Source: Hemibagrus wyckioides | Taxonomy: Eukaryota; Chordata; Actinopteri; Siluriformes; Bagridae | Reading direction: 5' to 3' | Assembly: GCF_019097595.1 (NCBI RefSeq) | Contig: NC_080710.1 | Location: 23,623,780-23,687,779 of the forward strand | Length of the DNA stretch: 64,000 nucleotides | In this document: positions 1 through 12,450 of the stretch, piece by piece | How the letters are laid out: every line of letters starts with the position of its first letter | Position numbering within the stretch: position 1 is the stretch's first letter | Made by a program: the position numbers and the translations under genes | Notes under the pieces: generated by a model | Told to the model about the DNA's origin: nothing | The model's database searches: none | Seen by the model: the letters and a program-made list of their open reading frames with translations, nothing else

Positions 1-269
1 AGCAAAAGGCTCTTTTTCTGCCTATGAATGACTGCTTGAATGCCTCCAGATGCACAACTGCACTAGAGTGTAATGGAAGGAGGCCGAATGGCATTTTACA
101 CCTGACAGCTTCTATCCATGCTGCCCCATAACTCCCTTTGTGCTCTTTAATTGGAAACAGAATGAAACCATGATGGAGAGGCCACCCATTAGCAAGAGGA
201 ATGATTTATTTAAATGCAGCTTTTAACCACATTGATAAAGTTACACTGAGGAGGGTAACTCCTCATACC

Positions 270-271
<2 letters not shown>

Positions 272-312
<41 letters not shown>

Positions 313-330
313 TCACTCTCACACTCTTTT
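272..330. repeat. (CT)n microsatellite
   Basis: An almost pure CT dinucleotide run of about 35 bases, followed by CTCTCAC-type degenerate units. It is intronic. Confidence 0.9.
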
Positions 331-1362
331 CTTCAAGAGAAAAGAAAAGAGTACAATATAGACTGAGGAACAATGATGCTTCCAGAGACCCTGAAGGCAT
401 TATTATTATAAATACTTGAATACTAGTTTGTCCCCTGGGTGTTTTTGTTCCTTCTTGGCCTTACACTTGCTATGCTATGGGCTTACAGGTTGTTTGAGGT
501 GTCTAATTATAGTTAGACAGGCCTAGCTACATTTTCTGCTGTCAGATATTATTCTGTTCGCAGTAAGGTATCGGATATAAGCAAGAATGTCTGTGTATAT
601 AGTCAGCATTATACAATAGTATACTATAGCTATGGCAGATACTATTTCTGATAATCTAGCAGGCGTTCACTGTAATCTTATTTCAGATACCTTTAATGTA
701 ACTCCGGTCACCAATTTCAGTCGATGCTTCTGATACGATTGATATGCACATGAAATGAAAGCGGTGGTTATAAATAATGGTTTAGGTTAGACAAGTATAC
801 TAATTCTTTTGCTACTTTGCTACTAGACAAAATATTTTAATTAATAAATCTTTATAATTACACAGAAAGAATGAATCATAGGCTACGGTGCATTGGAAGT
901 GTTATTGTCATGTGACATCAAGTACAACTTGCATAGCAAACAAGTCCGATAACAAGTGGGTAGGTTAAAACAATCACTTTGTGTTACAATCAGGTTTACA
1001 GAGAGTGTGTGTGGAATTTTCTTGTGACAAGAATGCATACATTATGGAGTTATTCCTATCTGTATTTTTTAAACAGAGATCACTTATCCCCTGTCTATCA
1101 TAATTAATACAGATCTCTTCAGGTAACTTTACTCATCCAGACATCTTATCCTGTCCAAAAAAGTTTTTTTTTTTATATTGGGTAGCTTTGGCAGGATTTA
1201 TGTCTTACATAAAACTATGCAATGTCCTCAATAAAGAGAAGACTATTACTATAAAACCATGAGGCATTACAGTATGCTGTGATTAATTAAATCTGGCATT
1301 GGATAGTATCCCAAAATTTGTGTTGAATCATATATCATTTTTGTAAGGATGTCAAGATTCAG

Positions 1363-1397
1363 TTCTCTCTCTCTCTCTCTCTCACTCTCACTCTCTT
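1363..1397 (+). repeat. (CT)n tract serving as polypyrimidine tract
   Basis: A CT repeat with two interrupting CA steps ends about 10 bases before the acceptor AG at 1406-1407. It therefore doubles as the polypyrimidine tract of the FN3 exon, so its length variation could touch splicing. Confidence 0.85.
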
Positions 1398-1407
1398 CCA
1401 CCTACAG

Positions 1408-1609
1408 ATATTCTACAAGGCCATGAGCTCCTTTGACCCAGAGTTCAACCTGGCCAATCAGAGTGGGAAGGTCTTAAAGCCCAGTAATGAAACATCTCAT
1501 GTATTTACGGGGCTCTACCCAGGCTCTACCTACTCATTTACCATCAGAGCCAGCACCATCAAAGGCTACGGTTCTCCGACCTTCACCCAGTTTACTACTA
1601 AAATCTCAT
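1408..1609 (+). CDS. ptprm: ptprm exon: second half of third FN3 repeat
   Basis: 202 nt, entering in phase 0 and leaving one base of a split codon (residues 1-68 of the partial product). It encodes the back half of an FN3 sandwich with the typical LYPGSTYSF turn (residues 36-44) and the RAST/GYG strand. N-glycosylation sequons are visible at NQS (17-19) and NET (27-29), and the NQS site is shared with mammalian PTPRM. The acceptor is CCTACAG and the donor GTAAGA. The reading frame stays open into the intron only to a stop at 1624. Confidence 0.95.
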
Positions 1610-4600
1610 GTAAGAATATTACTTAAGGATATGACTGCTGCATCCACAGAGATCTGTATAGTGTGTGTGTGTGTGTGTGTGAATGAGAGCATCATGCTTT
1701 TAACTGTCTGTGAGTGTAAGTTTATGTGCATGCACTTTCTGACAGCTCCACACATGCCTGGCTATGATCAGGAGACACCTCTCAACCAGACGGACAGCAC
1801 CGTGACAGTCCTGCTAAAGCCTGCACAGAGTAGAGGAGCACCAGTCAGGTAGGTCAACCCTCTAAACACACAGAAACACATTAATCATATGAGCCTCTTC
1901 ACATCACAAAGTGCTATGCCGGCTTGTGCCAAAAGGGCATCTACAGAGTAGCATTACATCATTACATGTCATTACAAGTAATCAAGTTTTGATTCATCTG
2001 AACTATTTATTTAAATTCATTTTACTCAATTTGGTCATCTGCAAATTCCCAGCCACTAGCTAGCTCTTCACAATCACATGGCAGCCTTGGAAGGTAAAGG
2101 ATGCTTCCTCAATCTTTTCTGTCTTTTCCCAAGACACTCCAAAAAAGCGTTAACTATCCTCTACCACATACGTGATATGACATGTGTCCCTCCCAACCAA
2201 AAAGAAAGTTATTTTATTCTCTGGCATTTTCAGCAACCAGTGACTGTAGCATTGACGTGTTTCTGACTTATAATGGGAATGATAGGGTGAACACTTTTCT
2301 CGTGCACCACTCGGGAGCCCCACTGGATGTTTTTATATACACACCTGTAGTATGTAGTGTTTTTTTCCCCAAGACAGGCCTGTATAAGCCTGAATAACAA
2401 ACTTAAATATTACTATAATTAGTTTAAGAGATGAATAATAGATATTGGTTTTGCATGTTATCCCTTTCCTGACTATTGTTTCCTTTCATTCTCAGTTTTT
2501 CTTAGTGCTTAACAATTCCCTGAATATGTGCATGTCCTGTGTTTGTATCGAATTAGTCTACATGTATATGCTTTCAGTTCACCAGTTTGGTTGTGTGTGA
2601 TTATCTTAGATGCTTTGTTATTGTGGTGTATCTGTATCACATGCTCAAATTCCAGTCTCTAGAGCATGCACAGACACTCTCAGTCACCATACTACCACTC
2701 AGTCAGCCTCGGCTCAATTAGAAACTTTCATTTTAATCACAACCGAGCCTCGAACACTTATTTCAAAATCATTTCAAACACATTTCAGAGTCTTGCTGTT
2801 GTTTATCCCTGTTTATGACAACTGTGAATTCTGATTGGCTTCCATTATTGTGCTCTGCCTTCTATTATTTCTTGCTTTTTTTTTTTTTTGCCCCACATAT
2901 AGCTGTTTGCATTGCCTACTTGACCACGATTCAGTGTCTCGATTCGGATGTCTTGAAATAAAGCTTGCTTTTATGTCTTAACATACTATGTCTCCTACAT
3001 TACAATCTGCCTTCCTTTCTATTTCTATCAGTCTGTTGTTGTTACCTGATTATGACCTGGATCTTTCCTCTTCAAGAAATCACGATTCAAACAATTGGAA
3101 GCTTCCAGTGATTTAATCAATGATGGAGCCCCAGACGTAAATCTCACTCTGATGAACAGTATTACTGATTAGTCGCTGTGCTAACTAGCCACTCAGCAGA
3201 CAGCCTGCAATCCAGTGAGTCCACACTCGGCCTGTCTGAGAAGCCTGAGAATTATTCTGCTCAGAACCTTCTCCTGTTTTGCACCAAGCCGAAAGTTAGA
3301 AGAACTTTTTTATATTAACTGTTTTTCAGTGGAAGGCTTTTTGTGGTGCTAGGCTTGGATCAGAAAGGCACTTTGAAATGCGTCAGTATGAATAACCCAT
3401 ATGCAGTTTTTGCACCTTGTGCTTTGTCATGAAGAATTCAAAGTGGTACATGGACTCCCTCGATGTCTGCAGTGGTTTTAATGGAGACAGACAGAAATCT
3501 GACTAAAGGCGTGCCGTTTCTAGACAGCACTTTAAAGGCATAAAGGTAGATTTTGAGCTGCTTTCTGTATCTGTGCCAACACTTCTGAGATAGCTGTGAT
3601 CCTTTCAGGAAAGTGACTCTAAACCTTGCACTCCTTTATATTGTTATAGTAATGTTAAATTCACGCATGCTATTATTTCTGTCAGGGATAATAGCACCTT
3701 AGAAACGTGCTAAAATAAAGCATTTCTGGCATCTTCCACAAAATCTGAGCATACACGCTGTTCCACTTGATCTTAATCGAAGGGGGATGGAGTTTCAGCC
3801 GTCATCAGCTATGTTGTCACCCTGTCACTGGCATCAGTGTTGTCGTCTTAATTACCGTTAGCACGTCTTAATGAATTGCAGGCCTTGTTAATTACCCCAT
3901 AAGGCCAGCTTTTGTTTACCGCTACTGTGCCCCAGTCGTGTTTTTTGCACATCGGCTGGAGCTTATTTTGTTCCAGACTGTTTGAATAACTAATATGTCA
4001 CGGCGTTATGATGTCCGTCTTTGACGTGGCAGAATGAGGACAGAATCAAACTGATGATCAAGAACGTGATGAATAAAGAAAGACAAGTGGATTTTAAAGG
4101 GTTCTGCGGTTTGGTTGTTTTGTAGTCAGTAAATGAATGTGAAGTGAGCAGCGTTACTAGCAGAGCAGGCTGCAAGCCGAGAGACGGGAATGTTATGCAA
4201 AAATATATAACAATAGAAGGCAACTAAAATTAGACTTTCATTGGGTTGTCATGAAAAAATCTGGTTCATTGAGCTCAGAGAAGGAAATGACACTGTAAAG
4301 AGAAAGGGAGACAGAGGGGAAAAAAATGGGAAAGACTGAGGAAAAGGAAGGAAGTAGAGGTTGATGAAAAGCAGCAGATTTGAAAAGGGTTCTTTTATAT
4401 GGCAGCATTTTCAAAGCACAGAAATACAATGTGTTAGTTTCATTGTGTATATGGAAGGCAAAATTTGTAAACCAAAAATGCAAAAATTGAAAGGAAGAAA
4501 AAAATCATCCAAGAGCTTTATGTGGTAAATTTGTAAACAGTTTCTCTAACCCCTTTAGACCTGATTTTTCTTTCAAGATGCTAAAAAAATAAGGTTTTTT

Positions 4601-7600
4601 TTTCTACAAATAAAAACCTTGACAATTTTTTTAACACATCCAAAGCAGTAGATTCTGGTTTTCAGTATCTGCAGCATGGCTGTACCTTTTATCGTATTTG
4701 TATATGTAGTTTACCCAGAAACCTTCAGCAAATTTCCTCTTAATTTTAAACATAATGCTAAGGAAAAATCTGCAAATCACATGATGTGCATTACACGCAC
4801 ACAAGGGTTAATAAATCTGGATGTCAGCACCAGTGTAGCTGATGGCCTTTATTGTTTATACTTTGTAAGTACTCTTAATTACATAATCCCCATTAAGCTC
4901 ATAGGAAACAGTGCAAGGCTTACAGGGACCATGTGTTTGTATTTCAAATAACAGATGTTTCACTATGATACTAATCAGAGAATGCATTCATCATAATGTG
5001 TCAGCTTTTAAGAAGATTTTCCCTCAGTAAAGATGCGTAGGAACAAAATAAATGTTCCTGACTTAACTGAATATGCGTTAGTGTGTGTAAACTATACTTG
5101 CCAGTTTTGGCTTCATGTCGCCGTCCCGCTGCATTTACGTGTGGAATTCACCCCGAGCCAGTGCCCGATGATGAGCTACGTTTTGATGTCTGGTCTGGCA
5201 GGACTACATACAGGCTGGTACAATGGCCTACACCAGCGGGGGAAAGCTCTTCATGTAGTCTAAGAGGATTAGCTTTTACGTCTGTCACTCACATCGCGCT
5301 ACACTAATGTTTCCGTCTCCCACGCTGGGCACGTGGTGGCCTCACACCGCCCCCACAGCCTCGTGCCAACCCCAGTCCTCTTTGCAGGATGGAGAGAAAA
5401 GATCCATAAAGCCGTGCGCTAGCATCACTACAGTCGCTGAAGGAAGCTGATTTTCAGCCAAGTCCAATGGAAAACAGACCAAGGAGAAATGGAAAAAGAG
5501 TACGCTAAGCTTATTCGCCTATTTCTGGCAACAATTACTCCTGTAGTTTTCTGGATTGTTCTTCTACTTTCTTCCCACGGGACACCGTGTTCCTGGCTTT
5601 GCTCTTTTTTCCACAAGAATAGGCATATTTTTCACACTAGAGTAACCTGGCAGTGTTTTGAGCAACAGTTTGCAGGAAACAGTAAATGTTTCTTGTTTTT
5701 TTGAAGTCTCTAGAGGGAGACAATGACATGCAATGGCAAAAGAATATGAAAAAAGCAGGGTGAGATGCTTTAACCTCTTTTACATGGTCTGCATATGCAT
5801 ATGTTGCAGTAATTGCAGGGGAACTGATAATATGTGAGTATGAGGGAGTTTTATGAGAATGGGAGTTTTAGGGATTCAGTTGTTTTTTTATTTATTTACT
5901 GAAATAACCAGTGATTCCTGGATGGATGAAAGGAGAGAGAAAGGACACCAGAAATGATTCAGCGCTCATTAATCATTTACTCATCTTCAGTTTCCTGGTC
6001 ATGAAGCAGGATACACCCTGCATGGGATGACAGTGGGCTGTTTTTCCAATCCTTTCAATCAAGTCCCGCCATAAAACATGGCTAATTTCGAAACTTATAA
6101 GTTCCCATTTCCTGTTACATGTCAGTTGCCTCCCAAATCCACTTTCCTCCTGAGGATTCATAGTTGGATGCACAGCAATTGTGAAGATTTAAGTGACGTT
6201 TAATCCGAGCGGTTTCCCTTCATTTACGTCTCATGGTTGCATTTATGGACAAGGGTATAAATAAAGTTCCACAGGCATCAGAGCAGGCTGCTCGGGTCTC
6301 TCTGTGCAGACGGCACTTCAGACATGTTTTCAATCAGGAGAGCTAGCGAAGGACATTGGTATCCAGTGTACAGCTATTTCATTATATAAAGTTGGTTATA
6401 AAAGAGTTCTGTTTATTTGGATAGAGTATTTATCAGTGGAGATGCAGATAAAACAGCTTTACAGAAATTCTTATGAAACAAGGAAGAAACCTTGAGAGGA
6501 ATCAGATTCTAAAGGAAACCCATTTTCTTCTGAGTGAAATGGGATAGCAGGATTTGATCTATATATTAAAACTCATATAGACAGAGACAATGCAAAGAGT
6601 ACAAGTGTCAGCTCCAGCAAAAAAAAACACAACTATGAAATATATATTTTTTAAAAAACTAAAACGACTTTGGGATTCATTTGCGTAATCTGCCCAAACT
6701 GGCATGGATTTCTTTAAAGAAAATGCATAACTCATTTTGAAGATTTACGGTGATATGTTTTTAAATGATTAAAGATGAGATTTCAGTGTGAGGTCTACGA
6801 AGAGTGCCAATAGTTCTAGAGCTTGTGATAGTTATCTTTTTGTGGCTGTTAGTGATCTAACTCTAGATCACTAACAGCCACAATTAGCTAGAATTAGCTT
6901 CCATCACTTCTTAAAACTAGTCTCATTATTCTCATCGTCTGCTCCATCTTTTACCCTACTCCACTCCACAGATGAAATCCTGCTCTCAGTTCAAACCGTG
7001 CCAGTTGGGTAATAGCCTGTGTTTGGAAGTTGGTCACTTGACCTTACAAAGCTCTAATGGTGTGAGCAGGATTAATTGGTGTGTCCTGGGGTCACTGGAA
7101 CAAAAGTACACTTTCTAAACCCCTTTCATTGAACCGAGCCACTTTAATGGCCTACCAGGTACGTCTTAGTGTAGCTGTTAGTTTTATAGGGTTTGTTGTG
7201 TCTGCTGGACAGATTCCCTCTCAAAACACTCTGTCACGCTTTGTAACGACTACAGCAGTGCATGCTAGCTGGATGCTTTCTCATTCCCATGGTTTCAGTC
7301 TGTTATGTGTTAATTAGTGAAACGGTTTCCGAGGCTGTGCTGCTCAAAGGCCAAATGTGCTGAGCGAAACAGATGAAGGTGATGGATAACTGTGATGGAG
7401 AGTGGGCTACAAAGCCGGAGACCCTCCTTTTGAGGGCATGGGAATATGTGAGAGGAAAGCCAGTGCTGCAAGGCCCTGTCCAACCCCTGTAAGCCAATTA
7501 AATGATAAGGTAAAGCTAAGACCAATCAGTGTTTCTGGAAATGGTATTTCCCACGGTAGATGCATAAGCGCACTGTTAATAACACCAGATTGCTCCTCGA

Positions 7601-7711
7601 GATCCCATATTGATTGTTGAGAAAGAGACAGTGCAAAGAATTACCTGAATACAATTCAGGGCTTACTATCTCAAACAGACATGGATAAATGAGGTAGGAT
7701 TAGTGTCTGGG

Positions 7712-7751
<40 letters not shown>

Positions 7752-10700
7752 TGCTTCCTTTTTTAGTTGTGAGAAGAACCTGAAGAAAATGTCAGGTGTG
7801 TTTGTCTAGTACACAAAAGTAGCTTTCAAAAAATAAAGTTATATTAAAAAAAATAACAATAAAAAAGATTGCATAGTTAGGTTTCCACCTGGTTAAAATA
7901 ATAATTGTGTATTCAGATTTAAATTCCAATCCGTACTTTCTTTTGTATTTATCGCAAGTTTCCTGACTTGTTTATGATATAATCAGGCAGCATGAGTTTT
8001 CTCTCTCTCTAAGATGGAAGAGCTGTAACTCATCGGCGAGACAGACTTAAACTAATGGCTGGCCTTTAAAGAGGACCGAAATCCAGAGAAAACACTCGTC
8101 TCTTCATCTCCCCTCGCTACTCTTTCTCTCTTTGCCATGAGAGCTGCTTTATTCTCTTCTACTATAGTCTTTGCCCTGGTTTTTGTTCTCTTCAATCCAG
8201 TACAGTAATTAACTTCATATTTCTCACTATCCCTTAATGCTGTATTTAATATTGCATTACATTAGATTTTATCACTAAAAAGCAGGCACACTGCATTGTG
8301 TTATCACACAGCAAAAGGGCAACAGGCGCTCAGTGCAGTGAATTTTTTTTATAATGAGCCATGGCTGAATGTGCAGCGGTGCCATTTCCGAAATGCAGAC
8401 ACTAAAATCTCTGATTTAGAAGGTTTTCATTCTGTGCTCATTTTGCTAAATGAATTAGAAACTGTTCATGTTTATGGAACAGTAGCTCTTTATTGACGTA
8501 GTCGTACATTTTAGTAACTGCAATAATAGATATAGAATTTTAAAATAATTAACTTGATTAACATAAAGAAGGATTTGCTGTAAAGATATTCAATCACCGC
8601 TGTCTTTTATATTGTGTATATATACATGGCTTCAAGGTTTTGTTTAGTCCTATATATATATGTGCTGTCAGACCTATGAGGAATGAGAAAACATGTCTGG
8701 GAAATATAATAACAAAGCAGATGCTGGTAATGGAGCAGTCTGTGTAAAAACACAATTAAGACACAACAGAAAGACTCCATTGCAGGCTGTGTGAGATTCT
8801 TTGACCATTTACATAGTTTATTGTCTTTTATCTGTGGCTGAGCTACTCTCATTCTTACTAGCGACAAAAGATTCATTAGCTTAACCTTTTTGATTAGTGA
8901 GTAAATGCACAGACTGTTCAAACCAGCAACTATTATTCATGCATAATAATCAAATTAGAGATAAATAAAAGCCTTTTCATAGTGAAAAATGTATGCTTAC
9001 ATTTCTAAGCGAAATGTTAAAACTCATGTTTTCCTTTTTATAGCCGGCTAAGCTTCCTTTATTACACTGCATTTGTGTACACAGTTAATACGTCCTCATG
9101 TCTGATGTGTTTAGTAATAGGCTCAATTTTTTTGGATAATAGATCTGTTTGAAATGTTAAAGAGTAATAAACAAGTCACGGTCTGGTCCATTTCAGATTT
9201 TTTATTTTTCTTTCACCTGAGCTGGAGAAGAAGAGCCGCTTTATTCGTGGCTCCACTGAAGTTTCGTTCACCTTTGCTTTTCTGTCCCCTTTCCAATAAA
9301 ATGCCCCGAGTCCAACCTGCCTACAGAATCACCTCCATTTCATTTTGTCTCGGTATCTCAGCACCAGCCAATATCCCCTCTATTGCAGTGGGAAAGACCA
9401 GGCTTTTGGGCTCAGGCATGTTTGATCCGCTGGGCGAATAAAGCTATTATACATCCAACATATCATATCACCAATCTCTCTCTTTGTTCCTGGGAACAAG
9501 ATCATGTTGATCTTTTTTCTTACACCATTGACCATCATTTCAGCTTCCCGATGTGAATTTGTTTGCTTTGCTTTTGTAGGCTCATTTTGTTCGCTCTTGT
9601 AGACTCAATATTCATTTTCCACTGGCAGAGTTCAGCAGTCTAATATCTGGAAAAGAAGAAAGCAGGACTACTGTCTCATACCAGAGGCTTTTATTCTATT
9701 CTGTTTAAATCCTCACCATAGATGGTTCTGGGCCTGGGATAGCTACAATCAGAATTCGAAAGCAGCTTGCTTCTCACAAAAGTTTCTTTTTTTTTTAACA
9801 CACCCTTGGTTTCAGGGTTTAGCCAGTTAGTAAAAGCTGCATCGACTCTACCAGAGAAAACCACATGACTAACAGTGATACTTTCTCACAACAATCTCAG
9901 ATCAGATGAGCTGCACTTACATTGGTTACTGCTGCCCATTATCTTACGATGCATGTTTAGGTCAAGTGCAGTATATATTAGAAAGCATCATCACAATATG
10001 AAATGTATGTATTCAGTAAATTATGTTTTGATTAATGCATTATTTTACCAGAGGAGGCAGGATGTCTTAGTGGTCAGCATGTTCATGGTTCAGGGTTTGG
10101 TTCCTGTTAAGTCCTGTAGAGCTTGCATGTTCTCACTGTGCTTCGGAGGTTTCCTCCAGATACTCTGGTTTCCTCCCTATGCTTTGTAGGCTGATTGGCA
10201 TCTCTAAATTGTCCGTAGTGTGTGAATGTGTGTATGGGTTGGCAACCTGTCTATCTATGGAGGTTTACCCAGCCCCTCGCCCTTGTGCACCAAGTCTCAG
10301 AAATATTCTACAGGCTCCCTGGATGGTTAGATGGATGGATGGATGGATGGATGGACGTATGAATGGATAAATGGATGGATGAATGGGTGGATATTTTACA
10401 ATATATAAAAATGTAATTTCCTTGTTTTCACATTTTCCTAATTTTAAAGAAAGATTTCAAACTTTCAATCCTGTGTTCTTCCAGTGTGTACCAGGTAGTG
10501 GTAGAAGAAGAGCGCCCACGCCGAGCGCAGCGCACTGCTGAGATTCTGCGCTGCTACCCCATCCCCATCCACTTCCAGAATGCCACTTTGCTCAGCTCAC
10601 CGTATTACTTCAGCGCCGAGTTCCCAGCTTCCAGCATCAAAAACTCTCTGGCTTTCACCATCGGAGACAACAAGACCTATGAGGGCTACTGGAATGCCCC

Positions 10701-12416
10701 ACTGCTGCCCCATAAGAGCTACAGCGTCTACTACCAGGCTGTCAGCACAGCCAACGGGGTGAGTGCATGCTGTCATGATCAGCACAGACTTTATGAGTAA
10801 TCTCTCAACTCATTGAAGGATAGATCATAACACATTAGCTTAAATCACGTTAACATAGACACATCTGCATCTCACTGAGCTTGAAAAGTATGGAGTGTCG
10901 AGCCCTCTTTAGTTAAACACTACATGTTAGCTTATTTTATTTTTAAGTTCCTACTGTTTTTAGCCTATTTGACTTATCATCTTAAAGCAAAGTACATCTA
11001 ATAAATCTGTTCTGAGTGGATCTGTAGAATTTATTGTACAGTTAAAAGAGTCCCTTTAATGCAACACTTGACATAGATTATTGACGTGATCATAGTCTAA
11101 AAGCAGCTAATCATTGCATCAAAAAAGGAAAAAAGAAGCGGGATCAGGATATCCCTTGCTGGAATGTACAAAAATACAGTAAATTACAGCATAAGAACTG
11201 TGAAAAACGTGACTGCTGTTTCTTTAAAAATGATGAATGAGCACCAGAACTTACACTGCTGCTTTGATAAGCACAAGCGCTCAGTTAACAACTGCTGCTT
11301 GCATAATTTAAGTGTTGCTAGTTTCTGACTCTGAAAGGATTTTACAAGAGAAATCTGTTAACTGATTTGTTTAAAGAGGGTTTCCACCACTTAAAAACAG
11401 CATTTTCTCTTCCTTTAATTCAATTCTCAAACTACTCTACTAAGTCTATTACGCATTCAGTTCAGTTCGGTTTAGTGCTTTAACAATGGACACTGTCAGA
11501 AAGCCGCTATACAGAATATATATAGCTTATGTAATATATAACTTTTAGATAAATCATAAGTTTTACACTTAAATGTATCCTTAATGAGCAATCAAGAAAA
11601 AAACATGACATTTCTCTGTATATTTCTCTGATGTACATGTTTGTGCAGTGTTCCTCTGACCTTCAATAGAAAAACTTTATAGTTCCAACCCTGCACCAAT
11701 TTTGTTGTTTCTTTAGCATTTAATTAAAATTGTATTTCTTTCCTTTGTCTGTATAAATTTCCTATTTCCTCAGGAACTCCTAAAGAAACAGAGTTTGCAG
11801 TCGTGTAAATAAAATAAAAAAGGTTGGGCTAGATATGGCGGTTAGAATCCGACAGTAAAGGGCACTGCATGCCATGACTCCGAATATTTTGTAGATCATT
11901 TGCTTTAGAAACGCTTCGTTCCACTGTGGAATCAATTTGTCCCTGTATGAACAGTGAATCAGAGACAGCAAGCCATGGATTAGTATCCGGTAGAGGGTGA
12001 TTTGTGGTATATCACTAGCCACACCAGCGTGCTTCTCCATCAAGCTCTTTTCCATCAGCAGACTGATATGCTCAATTTAGAAATATTGAATTTCTGACCG
12101 TTAAAGAGGAATTTTGCACCAACAGGACGTCGAAGAGGCTTGGGAGGGGCAGGCGAAACTATCAGTGAGGGGGAATGCTTTCATACTGAGACGCTCAGTA
12201 GTACTGTACAAGGCGGCTATTCACGGCTGCATTATTAACACTCCAGTTTAATTGGAAATTAGAATTATCAGCCATCTCCCTTTTTATATGCAAATTGACC
12301 TTAATGAAAAGCCAATCCTTTATTCCACTGCCAGCAAAGAGAGCGAGGCTCAGGCCATTAGATAATTCACCAACTCTAATTGGACGCACTCGGCCTGCGG
12401 GGTATGAGTGTGTGTG

Positions 12417-12450
<34 letters not shown>

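Larger units (their letters stand above)
1..1407 (+). other. Intron, 3' part (upstream of first visible exon)
   Basis: Non-coding intron sequence of ptprm whose 5' end lies before the window. It holds a CT microsatellite at 272-330 and a second CT tract that runs into the splice acceptor at 1406-1407. I see no exon in it. Confidence 0.85.
1849..10484 (+). other. Intron (8.6 kb) within FN3-4
   Basis: No further exon recognised. Visible contents are a perfect 20-bp hairpin at 6840-6883, a CT microsatellite at 7716-7747, and a SINE-type retroelement with GGAT tail at 10052-10392. A stretch near 3840-3960 is rich in TTAATTA/TAATTAC words and might be regulatory. The short open frames scattered through it (60-100 codons) match no protein I know. 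Confidence 0.8.

Noticed and set aside
11457..11516. Resemblance to a common fish repeat (TTCAGTTCGGTTTAGTGCTT), with a weaker echo at 50039-50102
   Set aside because: The match is too short and diverged to name or delimit a repeat.
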